Assembly (NCBI GenBank): GCA_038212305.1
Contig: JBBQUP010000076.1
Location: forward strand, 1 to 17,233
Length of the DNA stretch: 17,233 bases
Direction: 5' to 3'
Source of the DNA: JBBQUP01 sp038212305
Lineage (GTDB): Bacteria; Bacteroidota; Bacteroidia; Bacteroidales; Marinilabiliaceae
A program made the position numbers and the translations under genes. The notes beneath the pieces are model-generated. The model did not search any database. It worked only from the letters and a program-made list of their open reading frames with translations, and was not told the DNA's origin. Shown here one piece after another: positions 1 to 8,292 of this stretch. Position 1 is the first letter of the stretch; the number at the start of each line of letters is the position of its first letter.

Positions 1-319
1 TACCAACTTTATGATTGACGGTGTGTTGAAATCGGCTAATATAAATAGTGCTGAAATCGCATTGTCTTCGAACATGAAACTCAGCGTTTATCCTAACCCA
101 TTGGCTCAAAATGGTGAATTAACCATTGACTTTGGTGTCAAATTGGAAAAAGCAAACGTTGAAATTTTCGACATCAACGGCAAATTGTTCTATAGCCGTT
201 CAATCGAAAACGCATCGCAAATGAACTTAATGACTAATGGTGTTCTTAATAAAGGATTCTATATTGTTAAGGTTAGCGATGGTCAAAGCATAAATAATCA
301 GAAGTTTACGGTTAAATAA
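1..319 (+). CDS. C-terminal fragment of a type IX secretion system cargo protein (Por secretion tail)
   Basis: Only the last ~105 residues are in the window. The reading frame is open to the left edge (first complete codon at base 2), so the ATG at 11 is probably internal. The C-terminal ~80 residues fit the T9SS type A sorting domain (TIGR04183-like): a VYPNP motif, a following beta-rich stretch with FDINGKL, a G-x-Y-x-VKV strand and a final KFTVK. In known T9SS cargo this domain directs the protein across the outer membrane, where it is removed and the protein is released or anchored to A-LPS. The catalytic or binding part lies outside the window, so the function of the full protein cannot be told. 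A strong hairpin terminator follows 17 bases after the stop codon. Confidence 0.9.
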   Translation, partial: TNFMIDGVLKSANINSAEIALSSNMKLSVYPNPLAQNGELTIDFGVKLEKANVEIFDINGKLFYSRSIENASQMNLMTNGVLNKGFYIVKVSDGQSINNQKFTVK

Positions 320-336
320 ATCGTTTGATATTATAT

Positions 337-368
337 ATAAAAGGGTATTCATTTGAATACCCTTTTAT
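337..368 (+). terminator. Intrinsic terminator of the T9SS cargo gene
   Basis: Fourteen-base perfect inverted repeat (arms 337-350 and 355-368) around a four-base loop. The right arm contains a TTTT run at 363-366. It lies just after the stop codon at 319. The hairpin is symmetrical enough to act on the minus strand as well. Confidence 0.8.
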
Positions 369-551
369 TATGTCATGACGTGTATAGTCCAATTACAACA
401 AGATTGAGGTTCTTGCAAACACTAAGATGATAGGAAGAATTATCGAAAAGTGTTTGCCATGAAATGGCTTGAGAACAGGGTTTGTAAAGACTTGTATTAA
501 ACCATGAAAAGATTAATATTTTAAGGCAAATCGGCATGAACGATAGTGCGA

Positions 552-584
552 GAAAGGGCAGGGGGAAAATTCCCCTGCCCTTTC
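552..584 (-). terminator. Long GC-rich hairpin, probable terminator of the PPi-PEPCK gene
   Basis: Arms 552-564 and 572-584 are a perfect 13-base inverted repeat (GAAAGGGCAGGGG and its complement). It can be extended by a G:T and an A:T pair to a three-base loop. It starts 32 bases beyond the minus-strand stop codon. On the minus strand the hairpin is not followed by a T-tract; the more T-rich side is on the plus strand (585-593). It may therefore act in both directions or terminate by structure alone. Confidence 0.6.
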
Positions 585-616
585 AATTTGTTTATAATCC
601 AATAAAATCGGAAAGC

Positions 617-3600
617 TTATTCTTTTGCGGTTGTTACACCAAGAGGATCAGCACCTATTGTTCCAAATAGTTCGGTAAGATATTCGGATGATTGAACCTT
701 AGCTAATTCTTTTTTAGCATTATCAAGTTTTAACTTAAGATTTAATTTTTCAGAAGTGACATCGAAATTCTTGGTGCTCATTATTTTTTCTAAGTAGTCA
801 ATACTTGACATCCAGAATTTAATGTCGCGATTTTGTTTGATTACTAATCTGGCTTTATACCAATGGCTGTTAATAACGTATTCGCGAGTAAATAAATAAC
901 GGAAGTCAGGATTTTGGCGATCCATACCATTATAAATTCCGGTAATCATTATACTTACCAATGCTTGAAGAGGTGGGCATAAGGCTTCATAAGTCCCATC
1001 CCTCATAAATCCTTCGGCAACACGTTTTTGAGTTACGGAAAGGTTTTTAAGTGATGCAGTGAATGCTTCTAGATCCTGAAGTTCTGGACGCAACATATCG
1101 TTCGAAAATACAGCATCGGGATTACTAAAGATGCGACCAAGAAAGTGGTGTACAAATTTTAAAGTAATTCGAAAACCTAACTGACTTGCTTCGATTAGGT
1201 CGCCATTATGATTGTAGTTTTCAATTTTTTCCAGATATCCATTTTCAATTAAGTATTTTGGATTTCGTTCTTTCACAGACATACGAGAGATGACCTCTGG
1301 CATTAATAGGCTAACATCGTGATCGACTTTGTAGTAAGGTCCAACATAACCAGCAGCAGATGAGAAAGGTTCATCTCCAGTTAAAATATAGGAGAGCAAT
1401 GAGTTGTTTAAGTCGGTGGCAACCAATAAATTATTGAAGGGGCCTTTGGTTAATGCGCCCTCAGAACCAAAACCTGTGGTTGAGGGTGATTTCCCTGTTA
1501 TACTGCATATGAAATCGATGAATAATTCGGGTAATTCCTGATAGTGAATAGGATTATATACTGCCAAAGGAGGTACATTATTCTTCGCATCTGCCGGATT
1601 GTTTCTTCTTCCTGGAAGTACTGCATTTACGGGCAAATACAAAGGCATATTCATTGGGATTTTTCGGAAAATGCGAGTACAAGTCTCAGCTAAGTATTTT
1701 TCAAGAGGATTAACCAAATCAGGTCGAACCTGCAAATACCTTGGGTTTTGAGATGGTTTTCCATTTACCAATCGAGGTTCTGATGGAATTACAATATATT
1801 CGGGTTTATTGCTTTCTAGAAAGTTGTTAATTAAATCTTTTACAGGTTGAGTGTAATGGTCAAAACCAATCGAATCTTCTTTAATTTCTAAAACTTGACT
1901 ACGCGTTAATGGTTCGAAATTCGAAAGAAAGGTATTTGGACTTGATAGATCTTTTTCACCTTGTTTATCGTATCCTTTTATAACACAGTCATCAGGACGT
2001 TGGAATAATCTTGATTCGCAATTAGTTAACAGCTTAACAGATGGTGCTGTGTAATTCGGATTTAGATTAGAGAGTTGATCGGTTTTAAGTACGATTGATG
2101 CTGAGATATCATCTTCGACTTGAACTTTTTGCACGGGATAAAAATCCTGACGCAATTGAAAAATTCGCCACGATTGATCCATGTCGTGTCCAACTCGTAA
2201 ATAATTGGTAATGAGTTTGCGTTTTTGAAATTTAAGCTCATTTCCCGGAGTTCCATTAATTTTATCAACCGAAAAATATTCTCTCCAGTGTAAATCCAAT
2301 TCTTTATGATAACGGCGTTTGATAATATATATTAAATCCTTGATTCGTTGAGGAATTGATTGTAACCAAAGATTGTATTCATCGGCATATTCCGCTGCTG
2401 GAGTGAACAACTTGATAACCGAACCGAGTGTTCTATTTTGATCAATTACACTACGAGGCGGTTTTTTATAATCTGGCTTAATTTTAAATCGGTTCGAAAA
2501 ATCTCTCTGCATAATTTCTTCTACCAATTCCAAATCTTTCTGCAAATCAGATACAATAACAGCTCCCTGAATCATAGCATCTTGAATGGATTTAGATATC
2601 TCAGATTTGCCTCCACCTGAAACGGTACATGGTTTGTGACAAAGGGTTCCTTCGGCAATGGTTCCAACTAAATGCCAATGATGCCCATTTAGGCGTTTTT
2701 TCATTTGAATTTTATACCCCGATGGTAGAATATAATAGCGATAGGGTAATAATTTTATACTATGGAGCGTGTCATTAACTGTCCAAGTTACCGATTGTTC
2801 AAATAAGTTAAACTGCGAATTACCAGGTACATAAATTATATTGTTGTATTTTTTGTCGATACCATATCCTTCTGGTTGAAGATCCATTAAATCACTATAC
2901 AGATTTATTATGTTGGTGAATGTCATGTTATTGGTAGGGAGTCTGTCATCGAGACTAAACCTTTCCCCTAAATCATAACTTGGGAACGCTAATGCGCCAC
3001 CAGCATGCTCTTCTTCGCACATTCCATATAAGTTGGCCGAATAGCTAATGAGTGTTTTCACCTCTTTTTTACAATAGCCAAAGTAGTTATCGGCAATAAT
3101 GGTAACCACAACTCCTCGTTCATCGCGAGCAGTAATTTTAAATGCACCACCATCGTTGTATTTTTCATCTTCATTTTTCCAGCACATACCTTCACGACGC
3201 TGCCTTTCAGTTGCTTGATCGTAATGAGGCAGACCTAAGTCTTTTTTCTTTAAATGAATCAAGTGAGTAGCCAAAATAACACAGCCGGTATGTCCCGTCC
3301 ATTCATCAGCATTTAATGCAGCATCGTTTTCTGGAAGATGAGGATCACCTGCATTTCCAAAAATAGATTCAACAAAATCGAGGTTGCTAATTAAGTTGCC
3401 TGGGGCATAAAAATGTATTTCCAAAGATTTTTCCTTAGTAACTCCAGCAACTTCGGGAACTACAATGGGTCGAAGAAGTAAGCTGACAAATAAATTTGCT
3501 TTCTCTTCTTGTCCTGCAGTATATGGAAGACGCATTAATTCCTCTGGTGGGTTTAAAGCGGCTTCGAGCAAGCGGGCATAGGTTACTTTGGGTACAGCTT

Positions 3601-4087
3601 TTTTATCGTCAGGTACAGGTAAACCGCCTTCGCAAATATGAAATACGCCTTTAGTGGTTCTTTTATCTTCCTTTGGATTGTGTAATATTCCTTGAGCTGT
3701 ACGATATGATTTAACTATATCTGTATCGTAAATATCTGCATTAGGTGGGATGGACATCATCCGAGCCAAACCATGTGTATCTAAAATAAGATCGTTTTCA
3801 GGTAATCCTATTTTTTTATCTCCAAGAACATCACTTAAATAATCATTTAAGAAGTTTTGAATGCGAGTACTAATGGGAGATAAATTAGTAGAAAGCAATC
3901 GAGATTTTTCTTTGAAATTTTTGAGTAATGGCGTTGCAATCTCAAGAAACTGATCTGTACGATCATCTTGATAATAAGGGAAACCTAAAGCTGCTAGTTT
4001 TAAATTAATGTATTGAATGAGTTTTTTATTGTTTACGGTATTTTTATCCGAATCAATACCTACTCCAAATGTCTTTTTTTGTGTCAT
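617..4087 (-). CDS. Pyrophosphate-dependent phosphoenolpyruvate carboxykinase (PPi-PEPCK)
   Basis: This 1156-residue soluble protein resembles, from memory, the PPi-type PEPCK of Propionibacterium freudenreichii, Actinomyces and Entamoeba (about 1100-1150 residues). Those enzymes interconvert oxaloacetate + PPi and PEP + CO2 + phosphate, linking glycolysis and C4 acids without nucleotide. Shared landmarks are the LHNPK..RTT block (135-145), GNAGDP (244-249), HTGCVILATH (266-275), the RDERG (321-325) and DNYFGYCKKEVKT (333-345) blocks, CHKP followed by the P-loop-like SGGGKSE (490-496), FQRPDD (695-700), NPRYLQVRP (781-789), GRRNNP (826-831) and the TGKSPSTT..GSEGALTKGPFN stretch (864-885). 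There is no signal peptide or membrane segment. The ATG start lies 20-30 bases below a candidate -7 box and gives a normal family N-terminus. The gene follows the MbfA-like gene by 101 bases and is probably separately transcribed. The family call is strong; the actual phosphoryl donor is inferred from family only. Confidence 0.85.
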   Translation of the reverse strand: MTQKKTFGVGIDSDKNTVNNKKLIQYINLKLAALGFPYYQDDRTDQFLEIATPLLKNFKEKSRLLSTNLSPISTRIQNFLNDYLSDVLGDKKIGLPENDLILDTHGLARMMSIPPNADIYDTDIVKSYRTAQGILHNPKEDKRTTKGVFHICEGGLPVPDDKKAVPKVTYARLLEAALNPPEELMRLPYTAGQEEKANLFVSLLLRPIVVPEVAGVTKEKSLEIHFYAPGNLISNLDFVESIFGNAGDPHLPENDAALNADEWTGHTGCVILATHLIHLKKKDLGLPHYDQATERQRREGMCWKNEDEKYNDGGAFKITARDERGVVVTIIADNYFGYCKKEVKTLISYSANLYGMCEEEHAGGALAFPSYDLGERFSLDDRLPTNNMTFTNIINLYSDLMDLQPEGYGIDKKYNNIIYVPGNSQFNLFEQSVTWTVNDTLHSIKLLPYRYYILPSGYKIQMKKRLNGHHWHLVGTIAEGTLCHKPCTVSGGGKSEISKSIQDAMIQGAVIVSDLQKDLELVEEIMQRDFSNRFKIKPDYKKPPRSVIDQNRTLGSVIKLFTPAAEYADEYNLWLQSIPQRIKDLIYIIKRRYHKELDLHWREYFSVDKINGTPGNELKFQKRKLITNYLRVGHDMDQSWRIFQLRQDFYPVQKVQVEDDISASIVLKTDQLSNLNPNYTAPSVKLLTNCESRLFQRPDDCVIKGYDKQGEKDLSSPNTFLSNFEPLTRSQVLEIKEDSIGFDHYTQPVKDLINNFLESNKPEYIVIPSEPRLVNGKPSQNPRYLQVRPDLVNPLEKYLAETCTRIFRKIPMNMPLYLPVNAVLPGRRNNPADAKNNVPPLAVYNPIHYQELPELFIDFICSITGKSPSTTGFGSEGALTKGPFNNLLVATDLNNSLLSYILTGDEPFSSAAGYVGPYYKVDHDVSLLMPEVISRMSVKERNPKYLIENGYLEKIENYNHNGDLIEASQLGFRITLKFVHHFLGRIFSNPDAVFSNDMLRPELQDLEAFTASLKNLSVTQKRVAEGFMRDGTYEALCPPLQALVSIMITGIYNGMDRQNPDFRYLFTREYVINSHWYKARLVIKQNRDIKFWMSSIDYLEKIMSTKNFDVTSEKLNLKLKLDNAKKELAKVQSSEYLTELFGTIGADPLGVTTAKE

Positions 4088-4113
4088 TGTTATGTGTTTT
4101 TATGTACTAACAT

Positions 4114-4121
4114 CAAAAATA
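4114..4121 (-). promoter_or_regulatory. Candidate Bacteroidota -7 box for the PPi-PEPCK gene
   Basis: On the minus strand this reads TATTTTTG, an exact match to TAnnTTTG, 27 bases upstream of the ATG at 4087. A TTG lies upstream, but not at the usual 19-base spacing, so only the -7 element is supported. Confidence 0.45.
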
Positions 4122-4188
4122 GTGAAACATTCACAATTTCGGATAATTTAGTATGTTATTAAATGTTATTTTTCATGAATCAGTTGAT

Positions 4189-5289
4189 TTAGCTGCCTAT
4201 TGAAATACCTATTAAAGTGCCAATTCCATAAGTTATAGCTGCTGCAGCCAGTCCAAATACCACTTGCCGTAATCCCGAATGCCAAATGCTTTTGCCAGTA
4301 AATAAGGTGATGGATGCACCAATAAGAAACAATCCACATGCACTTAATGTGCTGCTAATGATTATAGCATGAATTCCTCCAATAAAGAAAAATGGAATAA
4401 CGGGGATGATAGCTCCAACACTAAATAATAAAAACGATGTGATGGCAGCCTCCATTGCTGAACCTTGCAAATCCTCTTTGTTAATTCCCAGCTCTTCTTT
4501 TATTAATACTTCGTGAGCATGCTCTTTATTGGACATGATGTTTTTGGCCATTTCATTGGCTTTGTCCTGTGGAATTCCTTTTGCTAAATAAATTAGTGCT
4601 AGCTCTTTTTCTTCACCTTCGGGATTGGTTTCTAATTCTTCCATTTCGAGTTGCATTTGGTTTTCATACAACTCCTGAGAGCTTTTTACCGAAATCCATT
4701 CACCAAGTGCCATTGACAAAGCACCTGCTAAAAGTCCTGCAATACCAGCCAACATTATTGGTTGCTGACTATTTGTTGCACCTGCTATTCCCATGATTAG
4801 ACTAAAATTAGATACTAATCCATCATTTCCACCCAAAACGGCGGCACGCAAAGCATTTCCTCCAACCGAGCGATGTCGTTTTTCGAAGCGAGCTAGGTTT
4901 GAACCCGATAATTTATAATCGTTATTAAGGATGTTATTTAATATTTTAACATGCGCTGTATCCGATATTGAGCTAGTCGTTTTGGTTTTTTTTCGAGCTA
5001 ATGCAATAGATGATGAGATGCTCTTTTCGGTATCGAGTAAAACGCCTAAAACATAATCGTAACCTAAAACTTGACCAATGAGATTTAGCGTTTTGGCACG
5101 GGTTGACGGTTTTGGGAAATCAGCCGATGATAAATTGTTGCTCTCTAAAAATGCTAGCGCATGACCGTGCTCGATATCACTCATTTGATGAAATACCGAA
5201 GCAACATTGGCATTTTTTTCGTTATTAGCTAAAATCTTGTAAAGATAGCTAGCATCAACTTCGGTTTGAATATTTTTTAGGCTAATCAT
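4189..5289 (-). CDS. Ferritin-like/VIT1 fusion membrane protein (MbfA-like iron/manganese transporter)
   Basis: 366 residues in two parts. The N-terminal ~125 residues are a rubrerythrin-like four-helix domain with candidate di-iron ligands E10, E40-x-x-H43, E88 and D110-x-x-H113. The last pair has Asp where ExxH is usual. From about residue 145 a VIT1/CCC1 domain begins with the signature LGGNDGLVSN (152-161). It has about five predicted membrane segments and a charged, Glu-rich cytosolic stretch (ELEMEE-like region around 210-240) between segments 2 and 3, which in this family binds metal. Relatives such as MbfA export iron from the cytoplasm and protect against iron and peroxide stress; substrate and direction here are inferred. 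The start is 55 bases after the selD stop and no -7 box is visible in the gap, which suggests cotranscription with mnmH-selD. Confidence 0.82.
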   Translation of the reverse strand: MISLKNIQTEVDASYLYKILANNEKNANVASVFHQMSDIEHGHALAFLESNNLSSADFPKPSTRAKTLNLIGQVLGYDYVLGVLLDTEKSISSSIALARKKTKTTSSISDTAHVKILNNILNNDYKLSGSNLARFEKRHRSVGGNALRAAVLGGNDGLVSNFSLIMGIAGATNSQQPIMLAGIAGLLAGALSMALGEWISVKSSQELYENQMQLEMEELETNPEGEEKELALIYLAKGIPQDKANEMAKNIMSNKEHAHEVLIKEELGINKEDLQGSAMEAAITSFLLFSVGAIIPVIPFFFIGGIHAIIISSTLSACGLFLIGASITLFTGKSIWHSGLRQVVFGLAAAAITYGIGTLIGISIGS

Positions 5290-5344
5290 AATATTAGTTG
5301 GTTGATTTGGGTTAATTATGAATGCTTTACTGTAGTTATCGATG

Positions 5345-6376
5345 TTAAATAATAGAAATAAGTTTGTCTCCTTTTTTTATCAAACAGCCAAATACTTGGG
5401 TTTTAATATTGTTTTTTTCAAGTATGGATAAAACCTGATTGGTTGCACTCGGTTTAACAGCAATTAGCAAACCTCCACTTGTTTGTGGATCGCATAAAAT
5501 CAGCTTTTCTAAATCCGACCGTAATTTTACGCCATCGCCATAGCTCTCCCAATTGCGATGAGTGCCTCCGGGAACACAATCTTGAGCGATGTATTGATCT
5601 ACCTCAGGAAATTTGGGTATTTTATCGAATTCAATTTCTGCTGAAAGCTGGCTGCCTTCGCACATTTCGGTTAAATGACCTAAAAGTCCAAAGCCAGTCA
5701 CATCTGTCATGGCAGTAATTTCGTTTATGGCCGAGAGTTCGAATCCAATTTTATTGAGTTTCTCCATCGATTCAGGAGCAATGTGTTGGTGCTCGGGCTT
5801 GAGTTTTCCTTGTTTTTGAGCTGTCGTTAAAACTCCTACGCCCAGCGGTTTGGTTAAGATGAGCTGACATCCTTCGGTAGCCGTATCGTTGCGTTTTAAA
5901 TTTACTATGTCAACAATGCCGGTTACAGCTAGGCCAAAAATAGGCTCCGGACTATCAATACTATGTCCTCCAGCTAAAGATATTCCTGCTTCGTGACAAG
6001 CCTGACGACCTCCATCGAGCACCTGTTGAGCAATCTCAGGCGCTAGTTTGTTAACAGGCCATCCTAATATTGCAATGGCTAATAAAGGTTTACCTCCCAT
6101 GGCATAAACATCGCTTATGGCATTGGCTGCGGCAATTTTTCCAAATGTAAAAGGATCGTCAACTATTGGCATAAAAAAATCGGTAGTGCTAATTAAGGCT
6201 GTTCCGTTTTGCATGTCGTAAACAGCGGCGTCATCGCGGGTATCATTCCCTACCAATAAGTTGGGGCTTTCAAATGGCGCTAAATTGCTGTGTAAGATGG
6301 CAGTGAGTGTTTTGGGTGATATTTTGCAACCACAACCTGCGCCATGGCTATATTGTGTGAGTTTTATTTCGTTCAT
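5345..6376 (-). CDS. selD: Selenide, water dikinase (selenophosphate synthetase), Cys form
   Basis: Makes selenophosphate from selenide and ATP, the selenium donor for selenouridine and selenocysteine. The protein is close to E. coli SelD throughout. It has the N-terminal LTQYSHGAGCGCK with catalytic Cys (TGT, not a selenocysteine TGA) and Lys, RDDAAVY, TTDFFMPIVD, GGHSID, AMTDVTGFGLLGH and the C-terminal CDPQTSGG. I chose the ATG at 6376 (343 residues). A longer reading from 6388 would need a TTG start and adds four residues absent from E. coli SelD. The start lies inside the 3' end of mnmH, giving a 29-base overlap and implying translational coupling. No selA, selB or tRNA-Sec is visible in the window, so the product may serve only MnmH; that is an inference. 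Confidence 0.95.
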   Translation of the reverse strand: MNEIKLTQYSHGAGCGCKISPKTLTAILHSNLAPFESPNLLVGNDTRDDAAVYDMQNGTALISTTDFFMPIVDDPFTFGKIAAANAISDVYAMGGKPLLAIAILGWPVNKLAPEIAQQVLDGGRQACHEAGISLAGGHSIDSPEPIFGLAVTGIVDIVNLKRNDTATEGCQLILTKPLGVGVLTTAQKQGKLKPEHQHIAPESMEKLNKIGFELSAINEITAMTDVTGFGLLGHLTEMCEGSQLSAEIEFDKIPKFPEVDQYIAQDCVPGGTHRNWESYGDGVKLRSDLEKLILCDPQTSGGLLIAVKPSATNQVLSILEKNNIKTQVFGCLIKKGDKLISII

Positions 6377-7400
6377 TTTCTTCAACAAATTTGAGAATTG
6401 ATTTTGCGTTATTCGTGTGATTTACATCGGGTAGGGGAATCTCAAAAACCATTTCGGGATTTCGGGAGTCGATGCCTTTGCGATACGTTTTATCGTAATA
6501 AATTAAAGCTAACATTACCACTTCGTAATAGTTATTCGCTTCGAGGAATTCATGAGCTAGTTTAACATTAAGTCCACCTAATCGTTTGGCTATTTTTTGT
6601 ATTGAAATAGCTATTAAATCGTTGCCAAAACCTGAGTATTCATCAACCAAGTGCAATGCTCTTTTTTCTTTTGGGATATTAACAAAGTAAACAACTTGAT
6701 TTCGGATTTGATTGAAAAAAGAGATGGGGATTTGAGCGCGACCAATGTTGTGACTTTCGTCTTCAACCCAAATCGGTTCATTGCTATTCAGCACTCTCAA
6801 TAAATCAAACAGGTTATTTTCGAATTGTTCAACTGTTGGTTGGGGAAGTTCGCCAATGGATCCGAATGCTGAGCCTTTGTGATGTGCAAGGCCTTCGAGA
6901 TCGATAACCTGATGTCCCAATTTTTCGAGTGACCGAAGGATATGAGTTTTACCACTTCCTGTATAGCCTCCAACAATTCCTAATTGAAATGGTTTTTCGA
7001 AGAAGTTGAGCACGTAATTTCGAAAGGCTTTATATCCACCTGTTATTACATAAACTTCTTGAAATCCATTGGAATGAAGATGTTCGGCAAATGCATGGCT
7101 TCGCATACCACCACGCCAGCAATGAATGGCAACAGGTAATTGTCCGGCAACTTTTTTGCTCTCATCAATAAACCAAGTGAGTTTTGGATTAACATATTGA
7201 TACCCTAATTCAATTGCATTTTTTTTCGATTCCTGAACATATACAGTGCCTACATGTGCTCGTTCATCATTCGAGAATAAGGGAATATTGATCGCATTTG
7301 GAATATGACCTTTTTCAAATTCAGCAGGAGTGCGAACATCAATGAGAGGGATGGCATTCCCACGTAAATAAAAATCATCAATGCTAAGTTCTTGTATCAT
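6348..7400 (-). CDS. mnmH: tRNA 2-selenouridine synthase
   Basis: Also called SelU or YbbB. It converts 2-thiouridine at wobble position 34 of certain tRNAs to 2-selenouridine through a geranylated intermediate, using selenophosphate from SelD. The 350 residues show an N-terminal rhodanese domain (about 1-130) with IDVRTPAEFEKGHIP (20-34) and the active-site loop CWRGGMRS (catalytic Cys94). A P-loop domain follows with GGYTGSGKT (144-152). Then come DLEGLAHHKGSAFG and the WVEDES motif, all typical of the family and at the normal length. The ATG at 7400 fits the usual N-terminus. The 3' end overlaps selD, its functional partner. A TAnnTTTG box ends only about five bases before the ATG, so the transcript could be nearly leaderless. 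Confidence 0.95.
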   Translation of the reverse strand: MIQELSIDDFYLRGNAIPLIDVRTPAEFEKGHIPNAINIPLFSNDERAHVGTVYVQESKKNAIELGYQYVNPKLTWFIDESKKVAGQLPVAIHCWRGGMRSHAFAEHLHSNGFQEVYVITGGYKAFRNYVLNFFEKPFQLGIVGGYTGSGKTHILRSLEKLGHQVIDLEGLAHHKGSAFGSIGELPQPTVEQFENNLFDLLRVLNSNEPIWVEDESHNIGRAQIPISFFNQIRNQVVYFVNIPKEKRALHLVDEYSGFGNDLIAISIQKIAKRLGGLNVKLAHEFLEANNYYEVVMLALIYYDKTYRKGIDSRNPEMVFEIPLPDVNHTNNAKSILKFVEENERNKTHTI

Positions 7401-7405
7401 GGCTG

Positions 7406-7413
7406 CAAAAGTA
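7406..7413 (-). promoter_or_regulatory. Candidate -7 box for mnmH-selD
   Basis: Minus strand reads TACTTTTG, an exact TAnnTTTG match, ending five bases before the mnmH ATG. If used, transcription would start at or next to the start codon. No -33 element at standard spacing is seen, so this may be chance. Confidence 0.3.
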
Positions 7414-7562
7414 TTGCATTTAAATCAAGAAAGAAATAATCTTGGTGGTATAATTGCTCAAATTATTAAAGCTGAATATCCAAGCCTCAATGTGTTGCTT
7501 TATATTTTTAGATTGAAAAGTATATATTAGCTCTAAGTTGTTTAATTGCAAATTGAATTCCG

Positions 7563-8084
7563 TTATTGACAATCCTGATTTATTTTTATCACATTTCCGA
7601 CAGTAAACTCATTGTTTTTGGCAATCGTTATTAGTCTTGAATAATCTGAATCCGATACAATTTTATTTTTGGAGAGTACCCATAAAAACTTTCGAGATGG
7701 ATCACCTACTAAAGCAAGTGTGTAGTTATCATTTAAGTAAATGACGTAGTAATTGCCTGCGAATGGCCAGAAAAACTGTACTTTCAATCGTCCGGGATAG
7801 TTGGTGTTGGGCATCCAAGCTTTTCCTGTAATTTTACTTATTTGATTCGATTTAGCAAATTTCCGTCCTTGATTAAAAACTTCGATATTTCCATCCTCCT
7901 TAATTGAATAAGTAGCTGAAACACAGTCAAGTCCCTTTTCAAAACGATTGGGAAGACGAGCTATTTCAAACCATTTACCAGTATATTGGTTAATGTTTAG
8001 CTCACCAACAGTAGGCAAATTTTTTTCGGATCGACAAGAAAAAAGGCTCAAGGTAATTGAAATTAGAACGACAGTTTTATGCAT
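7563..8084 (-). CDS. blc: Blc-type lipocalin lipoprotein
   Basis: I chose the ATG at 8084 (173 residues). The frame is open further upstream, but the first upstream start-like codon there is ATT, and starting at 8084 puts a signal peptide exactly at the N-terminus. That peptide is a short Lys-containing head, a hydrophobic core and the lipobox LFSC with Cys17 as the lipidation site. The mature part carries the lipocalin signature GKWFEIARLPNRFEKG (36-51), GRLKVQFFWPFAG, YTLALVGDPSRKFLWVLS and a second Cys near the C-terminus (Cys54 and Cys172 could form a disulfide). Bacterial Blc proteins are outer-membrane-anchored beta-barrels that bind fatty acids or lysophospholipids. Length and motifs are standard. 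The gene stands alone between mnmH and a helicase gene; no clear promoter box is seen. Confidence 0.88.
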   Translation of the reverse strand: MHKTVVLISITLSLFSCRSEKNLPTVGELNINQYTGKWFEIARLPNRFEKGLDCVSATYSIKEDGNIEVFNQGRKFAKSNQISKITGKAWMPNTNYPGRLKVQFFWPFAGNYYVIYLNDNYTLALVGDPSRKFLWVLSKNKIVSDSDYSRLITIAKNNEFTVGNVIKINQDCQ

Positions 8085-8234
8085 AGGTAAAAGGATTAAA
8101 AATCTCTTCGTGATGATTGGTTCATTGAATGTTCGAATTATTGTATTCAATAAAATTAAGAAATTTTTAACGCTTCAAGAAATATGATTTAGAAGATTTG
8201 GATATTATATTTGAAATAGAGGTAGAGTATAAAA

Positions 8235-8257
8235 CATGGATCTTTATTCGTTCCATG
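8235..8257 (-). terminator. Possible terminator after the DEVD helicase gene
   Basis: A six-base perfect inverted repeat (CATGGA / TCCATG) with an 11-base loop is followed on the minus strand by TTTTATA. It lies 36 bases beyond the helicase stop codon. The stem is short, so this is tentative. Confidence 0.4.
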
Positions 8258-8292
8258 AATTTATTCCCCTCGAATAGTCTTTTGTCAATAAG

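Larger units (their letters stand above)
320..616. other. Convergent intergenic region, non-coding
   Basis: This 297-base gap lies between two convergent genes. It holds the terminator at 337-368, a small GCCAT-GAA-ATGGC hairpin at 456-468 and the long hairpin at 552-584. Open frames inside it are only about ten codons long, and I see no RNA gene. Confidence 0.6.

Noticed and set aside
456..468. Small RNA gene around the GCCAT hairpin
   Set aside because: The stem is only five bases, with no promoter box or T-tract.
2062..2268. Short minus-strand frame inside the PPi-PEPCK gene
   Set aside because: It lies wholly within the large gene in another frame and has no recognisable features.
6377..6388. 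Longer selD start at 6388
   Set aside because: It would need a TTG codon and adds four residues not seen in E. coli SelD. The ATG at 6376 fits the family N-terminus.
8085..8150. Upstream extension of the lipocalin
   Set aside because: The first possible codon there is ATT, and the extension would bury the lipoprotein signal peptide.
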